A stretch of DNA of 64,000 nt, taken from contig NZ_FNDY01000001.1 of assembly GCF_900099895.1 (NCBI RefSeq), positions 124,001 through 188,000 on the forward strand. The letters run 5' to 3'. The notes under the pieces were generated by a model. That model was not told the DNA's origin. It saw only the letters and a program-made list of their open reading frames with translations, and made no database searches. The stretch is from Paenibacillus naphthalenovorans (GTDB taxonomy: Bacteria; Bacillota; Bacilli; Paenibacillales; NBRC-103111). Both the position numbers and the translations under genes were made by a program. This document shows, one piece after another, positions 26,086 through 33,940 of this stretch (position 1 is the stretch's first letter; each line of letters begins with the position of its first letter).

Positions 26086-26682
26086 ATGAGCTTATTGTCA
26101 CTTGTGATCGGGTATTTGCTTGGCTCGGTAAGCTTCAGCTGTTTAGCCGGCAAATTGCTGAAGGGAATTGACATCCGTCAGCACGGGAGCGGGAATGCCG
26201 GGGCCACCAATACGATGCGTGTTCTTGGCAAAGGTCCGGGAATTACCGTGCTGCTGCTGGATGTGATCAAAGGGATGAGCGCCGTATGGATCGGCAGCTA
26301 TTTAAGCGGCGGCAGTTCCCTATTCGAAGTACTGGCAGGAATCAGCGTCATCGTCGGACATAACTGGCCGATCTTTTTTGGCTTCCGCGGCGGCAAGGGA
26401 ATAGCGACAACCATCGGAGTGATGGCGACGCTTGCCTTTTTTCCAGCGCTCTATGCCGGAATCATTGCCATATTATCCATCGTATTGACCAGATACGTTT
26501 CATTAGGCTCGCTTTTGTTTACTGCTCTCTTACCGATTTTTATCTGGTTTATGGGCCTGCCTAATGAAATATTAGTGCTCAGTTTGCTTCTTTTTGTTTT
26601 TGCGTGGTTTAAACACCGGAGCAATATCGTGAAGCTGCTAAAAGGAAATGAAAATAAGCTTGGTGCCAAAAAGCAACTTTAA
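26086..26682 (+). CDS. plsY: Glycerol-3-phosphate acyltransferase PlsY
   Basis: A 198-residue membrane protein with the PlsY motifs GYLLGSVSFSCLAGK, RQHGSGNAGATNTMRVLG and GHNWPIFFGFRGGKGIATT. It acylates glycerol-3-phosphate with acyl-phosphate (PlsX/PlsY pathway). About five transmembrane helices. ATG 26086 follows GGAGAACG; a TTG lies one codon upstream. It stands between der and gpsA, so G3P production (GpsA) and use (PlsY) are adjacent. Confidence 0.95.
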   Translation: MSLLSLVIGYLLGSVSFSCLAGKLLKGIDIRQHGSGNAGATNTMRVLGKGPGITVLLLDVIKGMSAVWIGSYLSGGSSLFEVLAGISVIVGHNWPIFFGFRGGKGIATTIGVMATLAFFPALYAGIIAILSIVLTRYVSLGSLLFTALLPIFIWFMGLPNEILVLSLLLFVFAWFKHRSNIVKLLKGNENKLGAKKQL

Positions 26683-26707
26683 TCCTATGCTAAAGAGGTG
26701 TTCGTAC

Positions 26708-27757
26708 ATGCCTGATTCCGGCAAAGTTGCGGTGTTGGTCGCAGGAAGCTGGGGAACCGCGATTGCCTCGGTTCTTGCGGAGAACGGCCGTCAGGTCTGC
26801 CTGTGGTCCCGAAACGAGAACCAGGTGGAGGAGATTAACACGGAGCATCGCAACCGCCGTTTTTTACATGACGTGGAGCTATCCCCTCTCATTCGGGCAA
26901 CGAACTCCATGGAGGAAGCGGTAAACGGCGCGGAGGCCGTGTTCATTGTTTCTCCATCATCGGCGATGAGGGAAATTGCCTCCGCTTTGAAGTCCTACGT
27001 AAATGAAGATACGTTGTTAATCCACGCAACCAAAGGGTTTGAGTCAGGTACCTTGAAACGGATGAGCGAGGTTCTGAAGGATGAGCTGCCAATGTATGAC
27101 CCAAATCGGATCGTTGTATTGTCCGGGCCGAGCCATGCGGAAGAAGTGATAGAGCGTTGTCCGACTACGGTTGTCGTGGCTGCGCATGATAAAGCAGCGG
27201 CTGAAAAAGCTCAAGACCTGCTGATTAACTCGTATTTCCGCGTCTATACGAATCCGGATGTGGTAGGGGTTGAAGTAGGAGGCGCACTCAAAAATATTAT
27301 TGCATTGGGAGCCGGTCTCTCCGACGGCCTTGGCTTCGGGGATAATGCGAAGGCGGCGCTTCTTACCCGCGGACTGGCCGAAATCGCAAGACTTGGTACG
27401 GCTATGGGCGGAAGCCCGCTGACGTTTGCAGGTTTAGCCGGGATCGGGGATTTGGTAGTGACTTGTACCAGCCGGCACAGCCGCAACTGGCGGGCCGGTT
27501 CGATGCTGGCCAAGGGGCTTTCCCTTGAGGAGGTTCTTGCGCAGATGGGGATGGTGGTAGAAGGAGTAAAGACGACGCAAGCTGCCTATCTGTTGGCTCG
27601 CAAACACGGGATTACCATGCCGATTACAGATGAGCTGCATCAGGTTTTATTTGACGGTAAAGACCCCAAGACGGCGGTAGAGGATCTGATGGGCCGCGGT
27701 CCTACACATGAAATCGAGGAAGTGGCCAAGCAGTTGCAAACGGATTGGCTGTGTTGA
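26708..27757 (+). CDS. gpsA: Glycerol-3-phosphate dehydrogenase (NAD(P)+)
   Basis: A 349-residue enzyme reducing dihydroxyacetone phosphate to sn-glycerol-3-phosphate for phospholipids. Motifs: N-terminal nucleotide fold VAVLVAGSWGTAIASVLAE, LSGPSHAEEV, the catalytic GGALKNIIALGAGLSDGLG and RGLAEIARLGTAMGG. Oddity: the first glycine of the GxGxxG dinucleotide motif is valine here (VAGSWG, where the family has GAGSWG). This could weaken cofactor binding or be tolerated. I chose ATG 26708 behind AAAGAGGTG. Confidence 0.94.
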   Translation: MPDSGKVAVLVAGSWGTAIASVLAENGRQVCLWSRNENQVEEINTEHRNRRFLHDVELSPLIRATNSMEEAVNGAEAVFIVSPSSAMREIASALKSYVNEDTLLIHATKGFESGTLKRMSEVLKDELPMYDPNRIVVLSGPSHAEEVIERCPTTVVVAAHDKAAAEKAQDLLINSYFRVYTNPDVVGVEVGGALKNIIALGAGLSDGLGFGDNAKAALLTRGLAEIARLGTAMGGSPLTFAGLAGIGDLVVTCTSRHSRNWRAGSMLAKGLSLEEVLAQMGMVVEGVKTTQAAYLLARKHGITMPITDELHQVLFDGKDPKTAVEDLMGRGPTHEIEEVAKQLQTDWLC

Positions 27758-27770
27758 GGCTTCCGCCTAC

Positions 27771-27798
27771 ACGGGTCTAGCAAAAGATACATATAATA
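27771..27798 (+). promoter_or_regulatory. Candidate SigK promoter of the spoVIF-like gene
   Basis: AC at 27771-27772, a 17-base spacer, then CATATAATA (27790-27798), an exact match to the CATANNNTA -10 of mother-cell SigK. It lies about 70 bases before a gene whose B. subtilis counterpart belongs to the late mother-cell programme. Confidence 0.6.
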
Positions 27799-27869
27799 CC
27801 TCAGACTGAAACTTTAGTCCGGCCATGCGGACTATTGTGGTCATTTTCTGTCTGAGGAGGTCGAAATTA

Positions 27870-28148
27870 TTGACTGGCAAGAACACGCCCAAAGAAGTGC
27901 TCAATGTCGTGAAAAAGAAGACCGGTAAAAGTGTTTCGGAAAAGGATATATATAAGCTGGCCAGCGGCGTTAAACCGTCAACCATGCAAAGTGAAGCTCA
28001 ACTGAGAAAGCTGATCAAACAGGTAGCGGGCTTGGTGAACATCCCTGTATCGGAACAAACCACGAAAGAACTCATTCAAGCGATCAAAAGCAGTAAGATG
28101 GACCCGAATAATATGGAACAGCTCATGAAAAACATCATGAAAAAGTAA
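27870..28148 (+). CDS. spoVIF: Stage VI sporulation protein F-like
   Basis: A 92-residue, lysine-rich helical protein. It contains TPKEVLNVVKKKTGKSVSEKDIYKLASGVKPSTMQSEAQLR and ends in repeated Met/Asn/Lys residues (NNMEQLMKNIMKK), matching the SpoVIF/YjcC family. SpoVIF is needed for correct spore coat assembly, through GerR. The TTG at 27870 follows GAGGAGG. A branched inverted repeat (27799-27806 with 27850-27857, enclosing AGTCCG/CGGACT) overlaps the ribosome site and could limit translation from read-through transcripts. Confidence 0.85.
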   Translation: MTGKNTPKEVLNVVKKKTGKSVSEKDIYKLASGVKPSTMQSEAQLRKLIKQVAGLVNIPVSEQTTKELIQAIKSSKMDPNNMEQLMKNIMKK

Positions 28149-28170
28149 CAGTTTTATGGCATAAGCTGCC

Positions 28171-28195
28171 GTACAAGGGCGCTTGTGCTTTTTTT
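28171..28195 (+). terminator. Terminator after the spoVIF-like gene
   Basis: Stem GTACAAG/CTTGTGC (one mismatch) with loop GGCG, then seven T. Confidence 0.78.
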
Positions 28196-28246
28196 GTGTT
28201 ATGATGTAATTATCTATGCAGCATTTTTGGGGGTTGAGGAATTGAT

Positions 28247-28426
28247 ATGTCGCCATTGGACAAGATGTGGGCATCTTTTGTTGCCATAGGCTTGATGGTA
28301 GTTGCTTCACTGCTGATCACGTATGCAAGAAACAAAACGACCGGCGTGGTCCGGTTTATTTTATCGCTTATTGCTTTTTTAATGTTTATCCCGATCCTGC
28401 TCTACATGTTTGTATCCATAATGTAG
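28247..28426 (+). CDS. yphE: YphE-like DUF2768 membrane protein
   Basis: A 59-residue protein made of two hydrophobic helices (MWASFVAIGLMVVASLLITYA and FILSLIAFLMFIPILLYMFV) joined by the basic link RNKTTGVVR, the DUF2768 pattern. Position downstream of gpsA matches B. subtilis yphE. ATG 28247 lies behind GGGTTGAGGA. In spore-formers this gene is thought to be sporulation-associated; function unknown. Confidence 0.8.
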   Translation: MSPLDKMWASFVAIGLMVVASLLITYARNKTTGVVRFILSLIAFLMFIPILLYMFVSIM

Positions 28427-28442
28427 GGGAGAGACGGAAGCC

Positions 28443-29057
28443 GTGATAAAATATCAGAACGTCATAACCGCACCGGAGCCGCTTCATAGTGCTCTTAAAG
28501 AGCTTGTTGCATCCACCCGTCATATGAACCTGACATGGCTGGTCGGAGGAAGTACGGGGCTGATGCTGCAAGGTGCTGCCCTGTCAGCCGCTCCGCGGGA
28601 TTTGGATTTGTATATTGATCGCGAGCAGGCGCCTGTCATGCACAAGGCGTTGGCGCATTTTTCCACCGATGAGCAGATCGAAAGCGAGACGGCGATCTAC
28701 AGCTCGATTCTGAGTCATTATGAGGTCGCGGGAGTCAAGGTGGAATTGGTAGGCGCATTCGAAGTGCGGGCCATGGACAGCGTATATCGGGTAGAAGCCG
28801 GTTACTTGGCGGCGGAGCATGCGGTGAGGGGTTCATTACACGACGGGACCGTCATCCATCTTATGCCGCTCATGCACGAAATGATTTTTAATATGCTGAG
28901 AAACCGTCCGGACCGCTATCATGCGATTGCAGACATTTGCCGTAAAAGTGGATTGGACATTCACAGGACTGTTTTGGAAAAGCTGGCGGAACGCAATCAG
29001 TTCAGTGCCGAGCTGATCGCGCGTTTAAAGCAGCTATTAGAATATATGGGGGAATAA
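28443..29057 (+). CDS. Nucleotidyltransferase-like protein
   Basis: A 204-residue protein starting with GTG. The N-terminal part shows the DNA polymerase beta-like nucleotidyltransferase pattern: WLVGGSTGLMLQG (hG[GS] motif) followed by PRDLDLYID (the Dx[DE] pair) and VKVELVGAFEV, where a third acidic residue would lie. The C-terminal part is helical. Substrate unknown; relatives include minimal NTases, AbiEii-type toxins and HEPN-NTase partners. No antitoxin-like neighbour is seen. It starts 17 bases after the yphE stop, so it probably joins that transcript. It is an insertion relative to B. subtilis. Confidence 0.78.
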   Translation: MIKYQNVITAPEPLHSALKELVASTRHMNLTWLVGGSTGLMLQGAALSAAPRDLDLYIDREQAPVMHKALAHFSTDEQIESETAIYSSILSHYEVAGVKVELVGAFEVRAMDSVYRVEAGYLAAEHAVRGSLHDGTVIHLMPLMHEMIFNMLRNRPDRYHAIADICRKSGLDIHRTVLEKLAERNQFSAELIARLKQLLEYMGE

Positions 29058-29102
29058 GAAAGTTCTTAGGCCGTGTTCTAACTCAATGAAGGAGGCCGTG
29101 AT

Positions 29103-29453
29103 ATGGCATCGGAAATCACTTTTATGCCGGATGACAAGTCGATTCAAGCGAGGCCCGGCACCACGGTTCTCGATGCGGCCCGGAAGGCTCGTGTGCACAT
29201 TCGAACTCGATGCAGCGGCAAAGCCGCTTGCCTGATGTGCAAGGTAAGAGTCATTGCAGGCGGCGAAACGGGTTTGAAGGCGATGAACGTAAATGAACGT
29301 TTGAAGCTGGGAAGCCTTTATGAAGAAGGATATCGGTTAGCCTGTCAGGCCAAATTAAGCGGCCAGGAACCCGTAACCGTCTTTGTCCCGGAGGATCCGC
29401 TGAAAAGTGCGATACGCCGTCAGTTGGAAAAACAGCAGGAGGAGGAATGGTAA
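29103..29453 (+). CDS. 2Fe-2S ferredoxin-type protein
   Basis: A 116-residue beta-grasp ferredoxin. The cluster ligands are visible as RTRCSGKAACLMCKV and, further on, RLACQAKL, that is CX5CX2C plus a distant Cys. The fold start (PGTTVLDAARKARVHI) is typical. The first two cysteines are separated by five residues, slightly longer than in plant-type ferredoxins (CX4CX2C). A basic, Gln/Glu-rich tail ends the protein. Its stop overlaps the start of the yphF-like gene. Electron partner unknown. Confidence 0.85.
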   Translation: MASEITFMPDDKSIQARPGTTVLDAARKARVHIRTRCSGKAACLMCKVRVIAGGETGLKAMNVNERLKLGSLYEEGYRLACQAKLSGQEPVTVFVPEDPLKSAIRRQLEKQQEEEW

Positions 29454-30181
29454 TGAGATTATGGCGTCTTTTTGGGACGCTGCTGCTGTCGGCCGTCTTG
29501 CTTAGCGGCTGCTTGTACCCTAAGGAACTGCGTAAGGAAAACCAGATGGCGAGCGGTGAATACGTCATGGTTGTACAGAACGCGATTGATCAATACAAAG
29601 CGAAGACAGGGGTACTGCCTATCAAAAACAGCACCGAAAATACACCGATCTATGAGAAATATCCGGTTGATTTTAGAAAGCTTCAGGGTCCCTATCTCAG
29701 CTCTATCCCGGTTAATGCCTTTGAGAACGGCGGCACCGCTGCCTATGTTCTTGTCGATGTGGAAACAAAGCCTGCGGTAAAAATGATGGATATTCCTTCA
29801 TTTCAAAAAACATTGGATCTTCAGAAGGCCGTTGACGAATACAAGATCAAATCAGGAGGCAAGCTTCCGCTGGGGGAAGAAATTTCTCCGGGCTTTTATA
29901 CCATTGATTACAAAATATTAAACCGCAAGGCGGAAGAAACGGCAAGCATGTATTCACCCGCGATTAAGCTGCCTTTTATCATCCAGGATTCCGGACAAGT
30001 CTGGATTGACTACGCGATTGAAATTATGCGGCTGATTGACAGCAAACAGCTGCAGAATCAACTGGACGGTATACAGGATCTTCGAGTGCTGTTGGTACAG
30101 GATTCTTATTTCGTCCCCGCCCGCTCTGTTGCTTATCAATGGAAAAACGGTCGTCCTGTTCCCACAGCCGCGCATTTTTGA
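29453..30181 (+). CDS. yphF: YphF-like lipoprotein
   Basis: A 242-residue predicted lipoprotein. Signal sequence with lipobox LLSGCLYP (Cys about residue 19), then a soluble extracytoplasmic domain (ENQMASGEYVMVVQNAIDQY). B. subtilis yphF is the gene between yphE and spoIVA, and size and lipoprotein nature agree. Its start overlaps the ferredoxin stop (TAATG). Function unknown. Confidence 0.84.
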   Translation: MRLWRLFGTLLLSAVLLSGCLYPKELRKENQMASGEYVMVVQNAIDQYKAKTGVLPIKNSTENTPIYEKYPVDFRKLQGPYLSSIPVNAFENGGTAAYVLVDVETKPAVKMMDIPSFQKTLDLQKAVDEYKIKSGGKLPLGEEISPGFYTIDYKILNRKAEETASMYSPAIKLPFIIQDSGQVWIDYAIEIMRLIDSKQLQNQLDGIQDLRVLLVQDSYFVPARSVAYQWKNGRPVPTAAHF

Positions 30182-30186
30182 CTATC

Positions 30187-30230
30187 ACCTCTATGAACCT
30201 TTTATAAAAGGTCATAGAGGTTTTTCTTTT
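30187..30230 (+). terminator. Terminator after the yphF-like gene
   Basis: Perfect stem ACCTCTATGAACCTTTT-type inverted repeat (ACCTCTATG / CATAGAGGT outside, ACCTTTTATAAAAGGT inside) followed by TTTTTCTTTT. Confidence 0.9.
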
Positions 30231-30329
30231 TCCAAAAAGATAGAATAAAGACTCTCCTGCAAACATATATTTTTCAGGGATGAAAGCTGTGGCGTCTTGC
30301 GGAAAACAAGGCAGGCCAAAGAGTGACGA

Positions 30330-30359
30330 AAATATTTTATGCTCTTGCCATCATATTTT
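30330..30359 (+). promoter_or_regulatory. Candidate SigE promoter of spoIVA
   Basis: AAATATT (30330-30336), a 15-base spacer, CATATTTT (30352-30359), close to the SigE consensus (KMATATT, CATACANT). A second CATACAT box at 30367 lacks a properly spaced -35. The rest of the 30.2-30.4 kb gap shows nothing else. Confidence 0.45.
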
Positions 30360-30437
30360 GCTCTGTCATACATATATTTGTACTAGACCGTAGCATGTAC
30401 GAGTTTCGTCTTAAACAACCTGTAGGAGGGATTCTCA

Positions 30438-31916
30438 TTGGAAAAAGTGGATATCTTTAAGGACATTGCAGAGCGTACTGGCGGGGATATTTACCTGGGG
30501 GTCGTTGGAGCGGTCCGTACGGGAAAATCAACGTTCATCAAGCGCTTTATGGAGTCGATCGTGCTGCCGAACATTCAAAGCGAAGCCGATCGTGCCCGGG
30601 CAACCGACGAGCTGCCGCAAAGCGCAGCGGGCCGTACCATCATGACGACGGAGCCGAAATTCGTACCAAACAATGCGGTGCAGCTGCATGTTGCGGAAGG
30701 GCTGAATGTTAACGTTCGTCTGGTTGATTGTGTCGGGTATGTAGTCGAGGGGGCAAAAGGCTATGAGGATGAGAATGGACCTCGTATGATCAACACGCCT
30801 TGGTTCGACGAGGCCATCCCGTTTCAGGAAGCCGCGGAAATCGGGACGCGCAAAGTGATCCAAGAGCATGCGACGCTTGGCGTTGTGATTACGACAGACG
30901 GCTCCATCGCCGAAATTCCCCGGGCTTCGTATATAGAAGCGGAAGAGCGTATCATCAATGAACTGAAGGAAGTCGGAAAGCCGTTCATTGTCATTGTCAA
31001 CTCCACCAAACCGCAGAGCGAAGCGGTGCTGGAGCTGCGCAGCGAGCTGCAGGCGAGGCATGACGTGCCTGTCGTAGCCATGAGCGTAGCCAATATGAAT
31101 GAAGATGATATGATGTCCGTACTCCGTGAAGTGCTGTATGAGTTCCCGGTACATGAAGTGAATGTCAATCTGCCGGGCTGGGTTATGGTTCTGGGTGATA
31201 ATCACTGGCTTCGCACAAGCTTTGAAAGCTCCGTTCGTGAAACGGTACAGGACATTCGCAGGCTGCGTGACGTGGATCGTGTCGTTGCGGGCTTCGAGGA
31301 ATATGAATTTATTGATAAAGCCGCTTTGGCTGGAATGAATATGGGGCAGGGCGTGGCAGAGATTGATTTGTACGCTCCGGATGAGCTGTACGACCGTATC
31401 CTGATGGAAGTCGTCGGTGTGGAAATCCGCGGCAAGGACCATTTGCTCCAGCTGATGCAGGAATTCACTCATGCCAAACGGGAGTACGATCATTTTGCCG
31501 AGGCGCTGGAGATGGTCAAAACGACCGGCTATGGTATTGCTCCGCCGACGCTTCAGGAGATGGCGCTTGACGAGCCGGAGCTGATTCGCCAAGGCTCCCG
31601 GTTCGGGGTAAGGCTTAAGGCCACCGCGCCGTCGATTCATATGATTCGTGTGGATGTGGAGTCGGAATTCTCGCCGATCATCGGGACAGAAAAGCAGAGT
31701 GAGGAGCTGGTCCGTTATTTGATGCAGGATTTTGAAGACAACCCGCTCAAAATTTGGGAGTCCGACATCTTTGGCCGTTCTCTTCATTCCATCGTACGGG
31801 AAGGCATCCAAGGCAAGCTGGCGATGATGCCGGACAATGCCCGTTACAAGCTTCAAGAAACGCTTGGACGTATTATCAACGAAGGCTCGGGCGGTCTGAT
31901 TGCCATCATTCTGTAA
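30438..31916 (+). CDS. spoIVA: Stage IV sporulation protein A (coat basement ATPase)
   Basis: A 492-residue protein, the usual SpoIVA length. The N-terminal TRAFAC-type ATPase domain has Walker A GAVRTGKST (residues 24-32), LVDCVGYVVEGAKGYEDE and VNSTKP. The middle and C-terminal domains end in INEGSGGLIAIIL, the conserved tail that anchors to SpoVM on the forespore membrane. SpoIVA polymerises using ATP to form the base layer of the spore coat. The TTG start follows GTAGGAGGG. It is a mother-cell gene, and a SigE-like promoter lies upstream. Confidence 0.97.
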   Translation: MEKVDIFKDIAERTGGDIYLGVVGAVRTGKSTFIKRFMESIVLPNIQSEADRARATDELPQSAAGRTIMTTEPKFVPNNAVQLHVAEGLNVNVRLVDCVGYVVEGAKGYEDENGPRMINTPWFDEAIPFQEAAEIGTRKVIQEHATLGVVITTDGSIAEIPRASYIEAEERIINELKEVGKPFIVIVNSTKPQSEAVLELRSELQARHDVPVVAMSVANMNEDDMMSVLREVLYEFPVHEVNVNLPGWVMVLGDNHWLRTSFESSVRETVQDIRRLRDVDRVVAGFEEYEFIDKAALAGMNMGQGVAEIDLYAPDELYDRILMEVVGVEIRGKDHLLQLMQEFTHAKREYDHFAEALEMVKTTGYGIAPPTLQEMALDEPELIRQGSRFGVRLKATAPSIHMIRVDVESEFSPIIGTEKQSEELVRYLMQDFEDNPLKIWESDIFGRSLHSIVREGIQGKLAMMPDNARYKLQETLGRIINEGSGGLIAIIL

Positions 31917-31936
31917 CGAATTTGACTATTTTCGCT

Positions 31937-31968
31937 AAAAAATGCACTCCAAAGGGTGCATTTTTTGT
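31937..31968 (+). terminator. Terminator after spoIVA
   Basis: AAAAAATGCAC(T)CC AAA GGGTGCATTTTTT: a near-perfect inverted repeat ending in T6. Confidence 0.88.
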
Positions 31969-31976
31969 CTTTTTAC

Positions 31977-32005
31977 TTGAAAATACCTTAGTGCTGTATT
32001 AATAT
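31977..32005 (+). promoter_or_regulatory. SigA promoter of hbs
   Basis: TTGAAA (31977-31982), a 17-base spacer, TAATAT (32000-32005), about 110 bases before the hbs start. Confidence 0.65.
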
Positions 32006-32112
32006 AAATCTTGATTTCCTTGTTGTAAACGTAATCTACGTATATTTTTTAATGAAACGGTTAACAAAGAGAGTAACGGCATAATCGATGATTTCGGGAG
32101 GAGGTGAATCGC

Positions 32113-32388
32113 ATGAATAAATCCGATTTGATCAACAAGGTAGCTGAAACAAGCGAGTTGTCCAAGAAAGACGCAACCAAAGCTGTTGAAGCTGTATTTG
32201 AGGCCATCTCCGAAGCGTTGCAAAACGGGGAGAAGGTACAATTGGTCGGATTTGGTAACTTCGAAGTTCGTGAGCGTTCCGCCCGCAAAGGTCGCAACCC
32301 GCAAACTGGTGAAGAAATCGAAATCCCTTCCAGCAAAATTCCGGCTTTCAAGCCAGGTAAAGCTTTGAAAGACTTAGCAAACAATTAA
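32113..32388 (+). CDS. hbs: DNA-binding protein HU
   Basis: A 91-residue histone-like HU protein. [20 protein letters not shown] starts the helical dimerisation body. The DNA-binding arm includes [17 protein letters not shown] and [11 protein letters not shown]. It bends and compacts DNA and is essential in B. subtilis. ATG 32113 follows GGGAGGAGG at ideal spacing; an in-frame GTG three codons earlier is inside that site. B. subtilis has mtrA (folE) and mtrB directly after hbs. Here an 8-kb block intervenes, and folE is missing. Confidence 0.97.
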   Translation: MNKSDLINKVAETSELSKKDATKAVEAVFEAISEALQNGEKVQLVGFGNFEVRERSARKGRNPQTGEEIEIPSSKIPAFKPGKALKDLANN

Positions 32389-32458
32389 TAATTTAGTCAT
32401 ATCAAGTGAATGTACATACTGTAAAGAGTGTAGAATTGCAGTAAAATTCTTCTTCAGA

Positions 32459-32501
32459 AAAAGAGCGACAGGCTGATGCCTTGTTGCTCTTTTTGTTTTT
32501 T
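32459..32501 (+). terminator. Terminator after hbs
   Basis: Stem AAAGAGC-GACAGGC / GCCTTGT-GCTCTTT with loop TGAT, followed by T5 G T5. Confidence 0.88.
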
Positions 32502-32579
32502 ACCATGGTTGATTCCTTAAGGTGATTTTCCATACATGAACATTATGGGACACAATGGGACGGCTAAGCCATTTTTTGT

Positions 32580-32616
32580 ATCAACATGACAATGGCAGCT
32601 GCATCAGGCTGTTGAT
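32580..32616 (+). promoter_or_regulatory. Candidate enhancer (activator site) for the sigma-54 promoter
   Basis: Imperfect palindrome: outer arms ATCAACA (32580-32586) and TGTTGAT (32610-32616) share a centre with an inner GCAGCTGC (32595-32602). It lies about 48 bases upstream of the -24 element and about 75 bases before the expected transcription start. Assignment to the sigma-54 activator encoded at 35.9 kb is inference. Confidence 0.45.
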
Positions 32617-32645
32617 TTATCCGGCGGATGACGGGCTGAATGCTT

Positions 32646-32661
32646 TGGCACGAATATTGCT
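32646..32661 (+). promoter_or_regulatory. Sigma-54 (-24/-12) promoter
   Basis: TGGCACG-N4-TTGCT, an exact match to the sigma-54 consensus. The GG is at 32647-32648 and the GC at 32659-32660 with 10 bases between them, the required spacing. It lies 85 bases upstream of the flavin monooxygenase start. It also falls inside a 64-codon open frame (32555-32749) that I do not accept as a gene. SigL would be needed in the genome. Confidence 0.85.
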
Positions 32662-32745
32662 CACTAAAATTAAGCGAGCGGGAGTCCATCTACAGATCTT
32701 CCTTCCCGTAGAGCAATCATCCCAAGCCCTTAAGGAGGAATTTGT

Positions 32746-33816
32746 ATGAATTTCGGATTGTTTCTAATGCCTTCCCATCCCCCGGAAAGAAACCGGTACG
32801 ATGCAGCCCAATGGGATTTAGATGTCATTCAGTGGGCGGATCAATTAGGATTTTCAGAAGTATGGATAGGGGAACATTTCTCCTCGCCCTGGGAACCCGT
32901 GCCTTCTCCCGATCTTATTATAGCTCAGGCATTGCAGCGTACAGAACGGATCAAACTGGCTCCGGGGGCTCATTTGCTGCCATACCATCATCCAATCGAA
33001 CTGGCCCACCGTCTTGCCTACCTTGACCATTTGGCGCAAGGAAGACTTATGTTAGGAGTAGGCGCAGGCGGACTGCTCGGTGACGGTACGCTGTTCGATG
33101 TAGACATACCGGCTGGAGAAAACCGGAAAATGATGAATGAAGCTTTTGACATCATGCTGAAGCTTTGGACCGAACAAGAGCCGTTTAGATTTGAGGGTCA
33201 ATACTGGAACGTGAACACGCACATCGGCGGAAATTTGCTGAAATTTCACATGTACCCTTATCAGAAGCCGCATATGCCGATCGGCATTACAGGGCTTAGC
33301 CCGGGCTCTCCGACACTGAAGCTTTGCGGCGAGCGAGGGTACATTCCGATGAGTCTCGGCTTTAAAAACGAGTATATTGCCAGCCATTGGGACTCGGTAG
33401 TCGAAGGGGCCGCACGCACAGGGCGTACGCCGAACCGCGAGGAATGGCGGATTACCAGGGAAGTATTTGTTGCCCGGACGGATGAAGAAGCGTTGGAATG
33501 GTCGCTTGGCGGAATGATGGGACGTCAGCATAAAGAATATTGGCTGCCTACGTTCAAGGAGTTGGGCGCCTTAGATATTCTTAAGCAGGATTCCTCGGTC
33601 ACAGATGATGAGGTAACGCCTGAATACATGGCGCGAACCAGCTGGCTTGTAGGTTCTCCGGATACGGTAGCCAGAAAATTGCAAGCGCTTTACGACACCG
33701 TGGGAGGCTTTGGGACGCTCCTGGTTACTACCTATGATTACCTGGATGCGCCGGAACAGTGGAAGCAGTCCATGCAGCTGTTGATGGAAGAAGTGCTGCC
33801 GCGCATCCAAAAGTGA
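32746..33816 (+). CDS. LLM-class flavin-dependent monooxygenase
   Basis: A 356-residue bacterial luciferase-like (LLM) oxidoreductase with a TIM-barrel pattern: MNFGLFLMPSHPPE, WADQLGFSEVWIGEHF, PGAHLLPYHHPIELAHRLA and LDHLAQGRLMLGVGAGG. Enzymes of this class use FMNH2 and oxygen supplied by a separate flavin reductase to hydroxylate or cleave small organic molecules. The reductase gene follows. RBS AAGGAGG. It is transcribed from the sigma-54 promoter at 32646. The substrate cannot be read from the sequence; similarity to the LimB (limonene hydroxylase) group is only an impression. Confidence 0.9.
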   Translation: MNFGLFLMPSHPPERNRYDAAQWDLDVIQWADQLGFSEVWIGEHFSSPWEPVPSPDLIIAQALQRTERIKLAPGAHLLPYHHPIELAHRLAYLDHLAQGRLMLGVGAGGLLGDGTLFDVDIPAGENRKMMNEAFDIMLKLWTEQEPFRFEGQYWNVNTHIGGNLLKFHMYPYQKPHMPIGITGLSPGSPTLKLCGERGYIPMSLGFKNEYIASHWDSVVEGAARTGRTPNREEWRITREVFVARTDEEALEWSLGGMMGRQHKEYWLPTFKELGALDILKQDSSVTDDEVTPEYMARTSWLVGSPDTVARKLQALYDTVGGFGTLLVTTYDYLDAPEQWKQSMQLLMEEVLPRIQK

Positions 33817-33848
33817 AACAACCTTTGTGAATAAGCCTTATGCTCATG

Positions 33849-33895
33849 GGTGTCTAGAAGACCGATAGCCGTATCCGGTACGTCTTTTAGACACC
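33849..33895 (+). other. Intercistronic hairpin between monooxygenase and reductase genes
   Basis: Two 14-base arms (GGTGTCTAGAAGAC and GTCTTTTAGACACC) pair with one mismatch around a 19-base loop. There is no T run after the stem, so it is unlikely to be a simple terminator. It could protect the upstream mRNA end or set the ratio of the two products. Confidence 0.75.
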
Positions 33896-33940
33896 GCCTT
33901 TGTGAAGTGCCCGTACCAGGATAAAACAAGGAGGCATACG

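Noticed and set aside
30528..31856. 442-codon minus-strand frame
   Set aside because: Antisense shadow of spoIVA.
32555..32749. 64-codon frame ending at the LLM gene start
   Set aside because: It contains the sigma-54 promoter and the palindrome, has no ribosome site and no homology I recognise; the overlap with the LLM ATG appears fortuitous.
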